From positions 31,425 to 95,424 of the forward strand of contig NZ_FCNZ02000023.1 in NCBI RefSeq assembly GCF_001544495.1: DNA of 64,000 nt, given 5' to 3'. Below, piece by piece: positions 8,237 through 17,328 of the stretch (positions are counted from its first letter, which is position 1; every line of letters starts with the position of its first letter). Source of the stretch: Caballeronia telluris (lineage in GTDB: Bacteria; Pseudomonadota; Gammaproteobacteria; Burkholderiales; Burkholderiaceae). Under the pieces are notes generated by a model. It was not told the origin of the DNA and searched no databases. It worked only from the letters and a program-made list of their open reading frames with translations. Made by a program: the position numbers and the translations under genes.

Positions 8237-9295
8237 ATGACAAGACGCGCAAGCGCAACCGATTCAATGTTCCTGGCCTCGACCGGCGCAACGAACGACG
8301 CCGCGGCCGAAACCGAAACACGGCTGCGTTACCGCCTGATCTACGAGCAGTTGAAGACCGCGATCGAGCGCGGACGAATCGTGCCTGGCCTCGTGCTCCT
8401 CGAAGGACCCGTCGCGCGCGTTTTCGGCACAAGCCGCGTGCCGGTGCGCAAGGCATTCGAAATGCTGCACGAGGCGGGATTGCTGCACACGTTCGAAGGT
8501 CGCGGCTATCTGGCCGCCGCACCCGGTGGCCGCACACACGCGCCGGTTCGCACGCCGCTCTCGGATGCGGTTCTCGGCTTCGATACCGCGCCTGCGCCGC
8601 TCGATCTGCGCTCGACGAGCGAGCGCATTTACCACGCGCTGGAAGACGCGGTGTCGAACGGTATCGTGTTCGGCCATTTCCGTATCGACGAGACCGAGGC
8701 GGCCGAGGTCTTCGGGTGCAGCCGCGGCGTGGTCCGCGAGGCGCTCGGACGGTTGCGCGACCTCGGACTGGTGGAAAAATCGGCTTACTCGCACTGGCTT
8801 TGCGGACCGCTCACTGCCCGGGCCGTCGCCGAGGACTACGAGCTTCGCGCGCTTCTCGAGCCGGCAGCGCTTCGGACCAGTGCGCCCCATCTGCCGGAGA
8901 GCACGCTTGAGGCGGCGCTTGCTGAAATCGAGCGAGCGATCGATTGCCCCGCTTCGATAAATGCGGACGCACTCGCACGGATCGAAACGACGCTGCATGT
9001 CGAGTGCCTGCGTTATGCACCCAATCGGAAACTGCTCGAGACAATCGGCCGTGCGCTCATGCCGCTGACCGTGAATCATGCATTTTTTCAGGCATTCGAT
9101 ATCCAACCCGAGGTCGGCACGTTGATGGAACATCGCGTGGTGCTCGACCACTTGCGCGGCGGCGGTTTTGAAGCTGCAGCGATCGCACTCAACGCGCACC
9201 TTCAGGCGGGCAGAAAGAGAACGCTTCAGCGGTTAAAGGTACTGGCGGTTTTACCCGAGCCGGCTCTCCCGGCGTTTATGAAGCGGATCGCGTAG
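8237..9295 (+). CDS. GntR-type regulator with two winged-helix units and an FCD-like domain
   Basis: A 352-residue predicted DNA-binding protein. The first winged helix-turn-helix covers about residues 30-95 (YEQLKTAIERGRI...SRVPVRKAFEML). A second similar unit covers about residues 120-185 (IYHALEDAVSNGIV...SRGVVREALGRL). An all-helical C-terminal region like the FCD ligand-binding domain follows. Typical GntR/FadR proteins have one wHTH and about 230-250 residues, so the duplication is unusual. It is the last gene of the operon and probably controls it in response to a pathway metabolite. Confidence 0.75.
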   Translation: MTRRASATDSMFLASTGATNDAAAETETRLRYRLIYEQLKTAIERGRIVPGLVLLEGPVARVFGTSRVPVRKAFEMLHEAGLLHTFEGRGYLAAAPGGRTHAPVRTPLSDAVLGFDTAPAPLDLRSTSERIYHALEDAVSNGIVFGHFRIDETEAAEVFGCSRGVVREALGRLRDLGLVEKSAYSHWLCGPLTARAVAEDYELRALLEPAALRTSAPHLPESTLEAALAEIERAIDCPASINADALARIETTLHVECLRYAPNRKLLETIGRALMPLTVNHAFFQAFDIQPEVGTLMEHRVVLDHLRGGGFEAAAIALNAHLQAGRKRTLQRLKVLAVLPEPALPAFMKRIA

Positions 9296-10102
9296 AGGCG
9301 GCTGTTGCGTGCGCCCGGAAGTGAGCGAGCTGCGCGCGTTTGGCTTCGCATGCGATTCCGAACTGTTCGACCTGCGTGCCTAGCAGGCATTGCGCCTTCC
9401 TTCCCAGCGAGGAAAGCGCCGGGTCAATACTAAGCAATGGCATATAGGTAACCTTCAGCCCCGACTTCCCCGTACACCAGATTTGGCTTTGTCTCGATGG
9501 CGCGCCGTCACATCTGACAAATTTTTACACGCCAGACGTACCGGGAATTTGTCAAAATGAACGACGTCGTTGAGGTTAAAGATGGGGCAAGCTGAGCGCC
9601 ATGTCCATATCAAAAATGGGTTGGTCGGGCGGACACGATAAATGAGCCTGGCTGCTAAGAAACTGCTCAAATTGTCCATTGCCATGCGTGACTCGGCGCA
9701 AACGCTCCTGTTCCATCAGGCGTAATTTAACAGACACAGACGGAATTGAGCTGTGCGGTTGGAAAGTTAAGAGCAATGTTTTGCATTACTTATAGTACTG
9801 CCATCTGTTGGAGCGAATCGGCTTTTAGCGAGCTAGAAAACTCGGCATCAGGCTCGATGAAATGCACTGTATTGATGACCCCCTCCACGATCTGCGCAAC
9901 CAAATGGAGAACACCCTGCTGAAACTTGAACCGCGCCTGCGTGCAGTCGAAATCGAGATAGACGAGAGGCCGAAACCGGGTCTCCTGGTGAGCTTCATTA
10001 TGACTTGCCATCCCAGGATGGGATAGGACTGGTCCGGTTTGGAACGCATCTACCCGACAAGGGCCGCTTCACCTTCGACTTATTGAACCTTACATCAGCA
10101 GC
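9296..10102. other. Intergenic stretch without a supported gene
   Basis: About 800 bp of more AT-rich sequence. Short open frames occur on the minus strand (for example 9790-10011 and 9576-9776), but I recognise no domain, ribosome site or family pattern in them. They may be remains of an older gene. I see no IS end here. Confidence 0.5.
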
Positions 10103-10453
10103 ATGAAATTGCAATTGCGTCGTTTTACAGCAGCCCTGATTCCCGGCATTCTGCTCGGGTTCGCGACCACCTGCGCTTATGCGTCGTATTCCGAACAATG
10201 GCTGACTCCCGGGCAGTTGCGAAAGGAAGAAACCGCTCATCCACATCACGCCACGCCCGCAATACCCGAGCAGGATCCATTCACGTTGCAGTCGACCAGC
10301 GACCCGCTCACGAATCAGATGCAGCACTTCTGCGATGTCATTCGCGGGACTGCGAAACCGCTGCTCGACGCGCGCGGCGCGGCCAAGACGCTCGCGGCGA
10401 CCCTTGCCGTGAAGGAGGCTGCAGCAACGGGTCGGGTCGTTACGCTTTCATAG
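10103..10453 (+). pseudogene. Fused remnant: signal-peptide segment joined to the C-terminus of a Gfo/Idh/MocA oxidoreductase
   Basis: The 116-codon frame has two unlike halves. The first about 66 codons begin MKLQLRRFTAALIPGIL and look like a signal peptide followed by a small exported-protein start. From about 10301 the frame reads DPLTNQMQHFCDVIRG and ends in KEAAATGRVVTL, which matches the last part of Gfo/Idh/MocA (inositol-dehydrogenase-like) enzymes. The Rossmann domain is missing. The simplest reading is a deletion that fused two genes, leaving a non-functional tail. Confidence 0.6.
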
Positions 10454-10577
10454 GGGCCGTTTAATGAACGCTTTACGTTCTTCCTTCGCTCGACTGTCGC
10501 GCACGAGAACTGGGCGGCGTGAGCGGGGCCGAGCACGATGGTCTCGTCGACGGATTTGCCCTTCTAAAAGGTAACAA

Positions 10578-11564
10578 ATGAAGATCGGACTCGTTTCCGA
10601 CAGTCTGTCCCACCTCTCGTTGAACGATATGCTCCAGGCAGCCCAGGAGATGGGAATAGACGGCGTCGAAATCAACACCGGCAACTGGTCGTCGGCGCCT
10701 CATATCGATCTCGCGGCATTGCTCGCGAGCAGTGGAGAACGACGCGCATTTCTCGATGCGTCCGAAAAACGCGGGCTTTCCCTGATCGCCCTGAATGCCA
10801 ATGGAAATCCGCTCCATCCGACGGACGGAGAAAGACTGTCAGCCGTGGTCCGCGACACGATCCGGCTCGCCGCCGAGCTGGGCCTCGACAAGGTGTGTCT
10901 GATGTCGGGCCTGCCTGGTGGCGCGCCAGGAGACCGCATGCCGAACTGGATCGTGTCTTCCTGGCCGCCAGAAACGCAGCAGATACTCACTTGGCAATGG
11001 AACGAAGTCCTGTTGCCGTACTGGACGTCGCTCGTGAGGTTCGCATCGGATCACGGGATAACGCGGCTGTGCCTCGAGCTGCACGGCAATCAAATCGTCT
11101 ACAACGTACCCTCGCTTTTGAAGCTTCGAGCGGCAGTGGGCCCCGTCGTCGGCGCGAACCTCGATCCAAGTCACCTCATGAGGATGGGTGCGGATCCGAT
11201 CGCCGCTGTCGATGCGCTCGGCGAGGCAATCTATCACGTACACGTTAAAGATACGAGTATCAATCCGACCCGGTGCGCCACCACGGGTTTGCTCGAGAAC
11301 GGTCCGCTCGAAGACATCGCAGCGCGCGCGTGGAGCTATATCACGCTCGGCTACGGTCGCCCGGAAGCGTGGTGGAAAGACTTCTGCTAACGCTTGCGCA
11401 TGAACGGCTACGACGGATGGCTGTCCATCGAGCATGAAGACGTGCTGATGTCGCGAATCGAAGGAGTGCGCCGCTCAGTTGCTCTTTTAAAGGCCGTTGC
11501 GCCGGTCGAACGGGCCGACTTCGCACCCAGTCAATCTAATTGCAGTGGAGCGAACCATGTCTGA
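10578..11564 (+). pseudogene. Sugar phosphate isomerase/epimerase (TIM barrel) with in-frame stop
   Basis: The frame from the ATG at 10578 (GGTAAC just upstream) reads as a xylose-isomerase-like TIM barrel. It shows a GVEINTG strand, CLELHGN and ANLDPSH, which carry probable metal ligands, and HVKDT near the C-terminus. A TAA at 11388-11390 stops it after residue 270. The same frame continues with RLRMNGYDGWLSIEHED, the normal family ending, to a TGA at 11562-11564. This is therefore a single nonsense change in a gene of 328 codons. Its end overlaps the start of the shikimate dehydrogenase remnant, so the two were once an operon. Confidence 0.8.
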
Positions 11565-12420
11565 ACCTAAGCCCGCGATCCTGATCGGCTTGATCGGCAC
11601 GAATCTGCAGTTTTCAAAAAGCGCCGCAAATTCACATGCAGGAAGGCGAAGAGTGCGGATTGCGGTACATCTATCGTCTAGTCGATCTGACCGCGCTCGG
11701 CTTGAGCAATGACGCTCTGCCTGCTCTTCTTCAGGCCGGAGGGCGGTTGGGCTTCAGCGGCTTTGCAGTGACGCATCCCTGCAAGGAGGCCATTCTTCCG
11801 CACCTCTCCGAATTGTCCAGTGACGCGCGGTTACTGGGCGCGGTCAATACCGTCGTTCTTGAAGGCGGCAGATCGATCGGTCACAACACGGACTGGTTCG
11901 GCTTTGCAGATTCGTTCCGGCGCGACATCGCGGGCGTCAAGGCTGACCGGGTTGTCCAACTTGGCGCAGGCGGCGCGGGCAAGGCGGTCGCTCACGCACT
12001 GCTCACCTGCGGGGTCGGCCGCGTGAACCTGTGGGTCCGGAATCAGGATAAGGCGAAGCCCGTGGTCGACAGTCTCGCCGCGATTTATGGCGCTGACCGA
12101 ATCGGCGTCGTCGACAATTTGGCCGAGGCCGTGGCTGGCGCGGACGGGCTCGTCAATGCGACACCCATCGGTATGGATGCGCATCCCGGTTGCCCGCTTC
12201 CGATGCATTTGCTACGCCCCGACCTGTGGGTCACCGACTTATCTACTCGCCAGCCGAGACGGAACTTCTTAAAGCCGCTCGTCTACTGGGAGCCCGGACA
12301 AATAACGGTAAAGGCATGTTCTTTTCCCAGGCAGCTGAGCAGTTTCGCCTGTTCACGGGCATAGCCCCAGACCAGCAGCGGATGAGAGAATACATGCAAT
12401 TGCTGACCAGCACGCGATAA
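11557..12420 (+). pseudogene. Shikimate/quinate dehydrogenase (AroE-like) with two frameshifts
   Basis: Three frames must be joined to read the family. It begins at the ATG at 11557 with ILIGLIGTNLQFSK. It shifts at the A-run 11616-11620 (one extra base) into APQIHMQEGEECGLRYIYRL and the NADP-binding GAGGAGKAVAHAL. It shifts again near 12237-12241 (one base missing) into LIYSPAETELLKAARLLGA and ends in TSTR. The middle frame keeps the substrate site FAVTHPCKEAI and DWFGF. An enzyme of this kind would interconvert shikimate or quinate and the dehydro form. As read, it is inactive. Confidence 0.8.
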
Positions 12421-13128
12421 ATCTCTGAACGGAGGTGCGTCATACATTGAGTCGGCGGCCGCCCCTTTGATAATCGGCACCAGCCAGCTCAAGCTGCTGA
12501 ACAACTGAGCCACCACCTCGCGCAGACTTCCAATAAAAGGATTTCGCGCTCGCCAATCGGCACTCGCTCGATTCGAGGCTGATTTTCCCGATAGTCGCTG
12601 TCAGACCGCAGCCGCTCTTTCTGCCAGAGCCTTCGTCGCGTGAGTTGACATTCGTCACTGGAGCAGTACTACTGATGAGGAGGTTGCGGCCGTACCTTGA
12701 ATCATTGAATCGTCTTTTGCAACCTCCGCAGCGACGGACGACACTATTTTTCGCCTCCAGAGTCAGATTGGCGGGGTTCGACTCGGGCCGATGAGTTGGT
12801 TACGCGTTTCGCGGCGGGACGGGGTTTGCCGGCCTACTCCCAAACGGATTAGGAACTGGCAAAGTTCGAAAACCGGGGGATTCCATCTGTACCTTAAATT
12901 TGAGATCTTTCCGCGTGCAGTACCCCGAAAACTGCGACATGCTGATCCACAAGATGATCTCATCCTCCTACTTGGCTTTTTGGCGACCACGGACAACGGT
13001 GTCTCTGTGGTCGCTACAAGTCTTCTCCCGATTGCTCAGGAGTTGCGGGTCGATGCCCATGCCTGAGACAGCGCGCTTCTCGACCCCTACAGAAAAAAAT
13101 CCACGGTCGCAGCCCGACGACTTGTCCT
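12421..13128. other. Gene-poor stretch with a short IS3-type remnant
   Basis: No supported gene. Bases 13021-13060 are nearly identical (two differences) to 62119-62158, where they lie at the OrfA/OrfB junction of a minus-strand IS3-family element. Read on the minus strand, both encode an IDPQLLSNREKT peptide. The rest of the stretch has no recognisable coding content. Confidence 0.55.
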
Positions 13129-13902
13129 TCACCAGCAGATATACCCGCCGTCCGCGACCACTATCGATCCCGTCATGAGGCTCGCAGCGTCGCTCGCGAG
13201 GAAAAGAACGACGGATGCGATTTCGTCCGGGCGTCCCAGACGCCCCATCGGCGTGCCGCCGACCCAGTACTGCCGCAAGTTCGGATCCATCGAAACCTTT
13301 CTGACCAGATCGGTATCGATGTAAGTCGGCGCGACGGCGTTCACCCGGACGCCCCGCGACGCCCATTCGACCGCGAGCGAGCGCGTCAAATGATGCACAG
13401 CCGCCTTCGACGCGTTGTAGTTCACTTGCTCCTGCGGCCGCGTCGCGATGAATCCGGCCATCGACCCGACGTTTACGATCGAGCCGCTACCTCGCTCGAG
13501 CATCGATTTACCGAACGAGCGGCAGCATCGGAACAGGCCGTTCAGGTTCACGTCGAGCACCTTGTTCCACACCGCGTCCGACATCGTCTCGGCCGGCACA
13601 TTTGAGATCGCGATGCCTGCGTTGTTGACGAGAATGTCGACCGCGCCGAATCGAGTTGCGATGTCATCGTGGACGCGTTGCGGCGCCGCCGGGTCGGTTA
13701 CGTCGAAACGCACGCCATGAGCAGTGAAACCGAGGTCCGATAGCGAACCGAGGGCAGCTCCGAGCGCATCGGGGTCGAGGTCGGTCAACACGACTTGCGC
13801 GCCGGCCTCGGCGAGCGCGTGCGCCGTTGCGTAGCCGATGCCGCGCGCCGCGCCCGTCACCACCGCCCGCTTGCCTTCGAGGCTGAATTTATCGAGATAC
13901 AT
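13129..13902 (-). CDS. Short-chain dehydrogenase/reductase, last gene of the kinase/Aco-like operon
   Basis: A 257-residue classical SDR: TGAARGIG near residue 18, NNAG near 93, a catalytic Ser in NVGSMAGF and Tyr-x3-Lys in NYNASKAA. The C-terminus TGSIVVADGGYICW is complete. It begins 24 bp after the preceding SDR gene and ends the nine-gene minus-strand operon. It probably oxidises a hydroxyl of the imported polyol or sugar with NAD(P). Which SDR acts first cannot be read. Confidence 0.85.
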   Translation of the reverse strand: MYLDKFSLEGKRAVVTGAARGIGYATAHALAEAGAQVVLTDLDPDALGAALGSLSDLGFTAHGVRFDVTDPAAPQRVHDDIATRFGAVDILVNNAGIAISNVPAETMSDAVWNKVLDVNLNGLFRCCRSFGKSMLERGSGSIVNVGSMAGFIATRPQEQVNYNASKAAVHHLTRSLAVEWASRGVRVNAVAPTYIDTDLVRKVSMDPNLRQYWVGGTPMGRLGRPDEIASVVLFLASDAASLMTGSIVVADGGYICW

Positions 13903-13926
13903 GGAACGCTCTGCTCAGGAAAGGAG

Positions 13927-14688
13927 TTAGCTCAACACGATCCCACCGCAGACGTTGAGTGTCTGACCCGTGACGAAGGCCGACGCGTCCGAGGCGAAGA
14001 AGCACACGGGCCCGGCGACATCCTCGGGCTGCCCGAGCCGCGCGAGCGCGGTCTTGTCGATCCACTTCTGCGCGATGGCCGGATCTTCGAGATTGGTGCG
14101 CCCCATGTCGGTCACAATGATGCCCGGGCAGACCGCGTTCGCCGTGATGCCGAACGGACCGACTTCCTGCGCGAGCACGCGCGTGAAGCCCATGACGGCC
14201 GCTTTCGATGCAGAATAGTGCGCCTGCAAAGGCGCGCCATGCTTGCCGCCGATCGACGCAATATTCACGATGCGTCCGTAGCGCCTCGCCTTCATGTGCG
14301 GCAACAAAGCCTGCGTCACCAGAAACGTGCCTTTCGCGTTGACGTCGAGGACCGCGTCCCACTCGCTTTCGTCGAGCTCGTCGACCGAGCGCGCGATCAG
14401 GATGCCCGCGTTGTTCACGACGGCGTCGATCTGCCCGGCCCGTGCGATCGCTGCCGCGACCATATCGGTTACCTGCTGCTTGTTGCTGACGTCGGCCGAC
14501 AGCGCGAACGCTCGTCGCGACTTGCCGCGAATCTCCTCCGCAACGCCCTCCAGCAGATCCCGCTGCCGCTCGATGTCGTTGACGACGACGTCGAAGCCGT
14601 CGTCCGCCAGCCCCAGTGCGAGCGCCCTTCCAATGCCCCTGCTTGCGCCCGTGACGAGCGCGATGCGTCCGTTCGATGATTTGACCAT
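13927..14688 (-). CDS. Short-chain dehydrogenase/reductase (FabG/PhaB-like)
   Basis: A 253-residue SDR with the cofactor motif TGASRGIG (residues 14-21), NNAG near 90, a catalytic Ser in NIASIGG and Tyr-x3-Lys in HYSASKAA. Its closest look-alikes are 3-ketoacyl-ACP/acetoacetyl-CoA reductase-type SDRs, but such similarity rarely fixes the substrate. It lies 51 bp downstream of the ABC permease gene and 24 bp before the next SDR gene, so it belongs to the same transcript. Confidence 0.85.
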   Translation of the reverse strand: MVKSSNGRIALVTGASRGIGRALALGLADDGFDVVVNDIERQRDLLEGVAEEIRGKSRRAFALSADVSNKQQVTDMVAAAIARAGQIDAVVNNAGILIARSVDELDESEWDAVLDVNAKGTFLVTQALLPHMKARRYGRIVNIASIGGKHGAPLQAHYSASKAAVMGFTRVLAQEVGPFGITANAVCPGIIVTDMGRTNLEDPAIAQKWIDKTALARLGQPEDVAGPVCFFASDASAFVTGQTLNVCGGIVLS

Positions 14689-14739
14689 GATGTCCTCGTC
14701 TCCTGACTGATTGTGTCTTCGATCGCGTCTGCCGCGCGT

Positions 14740-15753
14740 TCAGCGGAAGAAGCGAATCTCGCCGCGCAGGACCGCCAGGCCGACGGCCGCGACCATCACG
14801 ACGCCACGCACGATGTTCTGGAGATAAAACGGGGCGCCGATCAGATTCAGGCCGTTGTCGAGCATGCCGATGATCACCACGCCGACGAGCGTGCCTTGAA
14901 TCGTCGCGCGGCCGGGCTTGAACGCGGTCATGCCGAGGAACACGGCGGTCAGGCTGTCCATGAGGTAGGCGTCGCCCGCGCCGGACTGGCCGGTGCCGAG
15001 TCGCGCAGTCAGCATCACGCCGCCGAGCGCGGCGCCCGCGGCCGAGAGCACCAGCGCCGTGACGCGCGCGCGGTTCACCTTGATGCCCGACAGGCGCGCC
15101 GCCTGAATGTTCGCGCCCGTCGCAATGACGCTACGCCCGAGACGCGTGCGGTTCAGCAGCACGTAGAAGACGAACACCGTCACGAGCGCGATGACGATCG
15201 GCATCGGTACCACGCCGAACACGGTGCCTTTGGCGATCGCGTAGAAGCTGTCAGGCATGGTCGCGTAGATCGAGTCGCCGCCGGTGTAGGCGTAATTCAC
15301 GCCGAGAGCGATCGGCCCCATTGCCAACGTCGCGATCAGCGAGGGGATGCGCAGCACGGTCACGAGCAGGCCATTGATCAGTCCTATTGCGACGCCGGAT
15401 AACAACGCGACCGCGATCGCAACCGGCACCGACTGATGCGCCAGCACCAACATACCGGCAACAAGCACGCCTGCAAGACTCGCGGCCTGTCCGATCGAAA
15501 GATCGAATTCGCCACTCGCGACGGCCACGGTTAGCCCGGACGAGATGACCATCAGCACGGAGATTTGCACCAGCACGTTGCTGATGTTGTCGAGCGAGAC
15601 GAAGCGATCCGTGCCGAGCGCGAACGCAATGAAAATGATCACGGCGGCCGCGACCGTGCCCCACCGGCTCGCGAGCTGACTGAAGTCGATAGAGCGCTGC
15701 GCGTGCGCGACGGTTTCGTCGGGTCTTTTAGCGGCCAAGGTCTGTCCTTTCAT
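14740..15753 (-). CDS. Ribose-type ABC transporter permease (RbsC family)
   Basis: A 337-residue inner-membrane protein with about nine to ten hydrophobic segments after a hydrophilic N-terminus. The family's GLTVAVASGEFDLSIG motif is present near residue 75, and the ATPase-contact region includes GANIQAARLSGI. The start codon lies 1 bp from the stop of the ATPase gene. With the adjacent ATPase and binding protein it forms a complete CUT2-type importer for a sugar or polyol. Confidence 0.9.
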   Translation of the reverse strand: MKGQTLAAKRPDETVAHAQRSIDFSQLASRWGTVAAAVIIFIAFALGTDRFVSLDNISNVLVQISVLMVISSGLTVAVASGEFDLSIGQAASLAGVLVAGMLVLAHQSVPVAIAVALLSGVAIGLINGLLVTVLRIPSLIATLAMGPIALGVNYAYTGGDSIYATMPDSFYAIAKGTVFGVVPMPIVIALVTVFVFYVLLNRTRLGRSVIATGANIQAARLSGIKVNRARVTALVLSAAGAALGGVMLTARLGTGQSGAGDAYLMDSLTAVFLGMTAFKPGRATIQGTLVGVVIIGMLDNGLNLIGAPFYLQNIVRGVVMVAAVGLAVLRGEIRFFR

Positions 15754-15754
15754 T

Positions 15755-17272
15755 TCAGTTCACCTCGAGCAAAAGTCTTGCTTCAGAAAATTCGGTGCGG
15801 TCGAGACATTCGCCCACCACGCCATCGGCGATGCAGTAGATGCGATCGCATAGCTTCAACATTTCCTCGAACTCGGCGCTCGCGATCAGCACGCTCGCGC
15901 CCGCCTTGACCAGTTCGTGAATCAGCGCGTAGATCTCCGCCTTGCTGCCGACATCGACGCCTTCGGTCGGATTGTCGAGCAGCAGCAGCGGTTTCCTCCC
16001 GGCGTCGCTTCGTCCCATGCGGATCAGCCAGCGTCCGAACGCGACCTTCTGCTGATTGCCGCCGGAAAGCTGCAAAACGTCCTGGCCGATACCGCTGCAC
16101 TTGATACCGAGCTGCGCGACGGCATCGTGCGCGAGAGTGCGCGTCAGCGTCTGCTGCATGAAGCCACTGCGGCTTGTCTGGCCGAGCGCGCCCGTCATCA
16201 GGTTCTCCTCGACCGTCAGTCCGGGAAACAGCGCCTTGCGCAAGCGTTCATCGGCAACGAGATACACGCCGCGATCGATCGCTTCGGCGACGTCGCGCGG
16301 AAACCCCCGCTCGCCGTTAACGACGCAGTCGCCTTCGACCTTCGCGCTCACCGAGCCGGCGAGCGCTTCCAGCACGCCCGTCTGTCCCGCCCCCATCACG
16401 CCCGCGATGCCGACGATCTCGCCCGCGTGCACGACGAGATTCGGCACCTCCAGATGGCCGATGCGCGCGTTATGAATGCGCGTCGCGACGGCATCGTAGG
16501 AAGCAGACGACGCCCAATGCTGATCCTCGATCCTGCGCCCGACCATCAGATGCACGACTTCCTGCAGCGTCGTATCGGTGACGAGGCCGTCGTGCACCTT
16601 CTCGCCGTCCTTGAGCACGGCGACGCGGTCGCATTGCTCGAAGATCTCGTTCAGATGATGCGAAATGAACAGGATCGACAGCCCGTGCGACTTCAGATCG
16701 CGCAGGAAACTAAAGAGCTTGCGGCTTTCGTTGAGCGTGAGCGAGGCCGTGGGTTCGTCGAGGATCAGGATCGCGGGCTCGCTCACCAGTGCCTTCAGGA
16801 TGTCGAGAATCTTGTTTTCGCCGAGCGTCAGGTCGCCGCATTCGGTATCGAGATCGATGTCGATGCCAAAGCGCTGTGCGAAGCGGCTCGCTTCGGCCCG
16901 TAGCGCGCGCGAACGGATCAGTCCGCCTGAGAGCGGCTCGCGTCCGAGCATGATGTTTTCAGCTGCGGTCAGCGTCGAAATCACGGCGATCTGCTGGTGC
17001 GCGACCGCGATCCCTGAAGCGAGCGCATCGCCGACGCTGCGCATCGATACCGGCTTGCCGTCGATCGACAGCGTGCCAGCGTCAGCCTGTTGCGCGCCGC
17101 AGATGATCTTGACGAGCGTCGATTTTCCCGCGCCATTGGCACCGACGAGCGCGAGCATTTCACCGCCCCACAGGTCGAGATCGACGCTGCGCAGCGCCGG
17201 GTTGCCGTGGAAGCTCTTCGCCACGCCGCGCGCGGACAGGCGAGGCGTGCCCTTTGCCAGAGTGTCATTCAT
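15755..17272 (-). CDS. Ribose-type ABC transporter ATP-binding protein, double cassette (RbsA family)
   Basis: A 505-residue cytoplasmic ATPase with two cassettes in tandem. The first has Walker A GANGAGKST near residue 40, a signature LTLGENKILDI and a Walker B ILDEPTA. The second keeps the signature LSGGNQQK and LLLDNPTEGVD but lacks a canonical Walker A, as is usual in this family. I chose the ATG at 17272 because GGAG precedes it. The longer upstream frame runs into the intergenic hairpin. It energises the RbsC-like permease. Confidence 0.9.
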   Translation of the reverse strand: MNDTLAKGTPRLSARGVAKSFHGNPALRSVDLDLWGGEMLALVGANGAGKSTLVKIICGAQQADAGTLSIDGKPVSMRSVGDALASGIAVAHQQIAVISTLTAAENIMLGREPLSGGLIRSRALRAEASRFAQRFGIDIDLDTECGDLTLGENKILDILKALVSEPAILILDEPTASLTLNESRKLFSFLRDLKSHGLSILFISHHLNEIFEQCDRVAVLKDGEKVHDGLVTDTTLQEVVHLMVGRRIEDQHWASSASYDAVATRIHNARIGHLEVPNLVVHAGEIVGIAGVMGAGQTGVLEALAGSVSAKVEGDCVVNGERGFPRDVAEAIDRGVYLVADERLRKALFPGLTVEENLMTGALGQTSRSGFMQQTLTRTLAHDAVAQLGIKCSGIGQDVLQLSGGNQQKVAFGRWLIRMGRSDAGRKPLLLLDNPTEGVDVGSKAEIYALIHELVKAGASVLIASAEFEEMLKLCDRIYCIADGVVGECLDRTEFSEARLLLEVN

Positions 17273-17289
17273 GTGTCTGTCTCCTGACA

Positions 17290-17324
17290 CGACGGGCCGG
17301 CGCGAGCATCGCGCCGGCCCGTCG
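17290..17324. promoter_or_regulatory. Intercistronic hairpin, perfect 15-bp stem
   Basis: Bases 17290-17304 and 17310-17324 are exact reverse complements, with an A-T pair that can close the loop further. The hairpin sits between the binding-protein stop codon (17329) and the ATPase start (17272) on the minus-strand transcript. Such structures commonly protect the upstream mRNA so that the binding protein is made in excess over the membrane subunits. No U-run follows. Confidence 0.65.
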
Positions 17325-17328
17325 CACA

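Noticed and set aside
11388..11390. Recoding or readthrough of the TAA in the isomerase gene
   Set aside because: TAA is not used for selenocysteine and there is no recoding hairpin in sight; neighbouring genes are also broken, so simple decay fits better.
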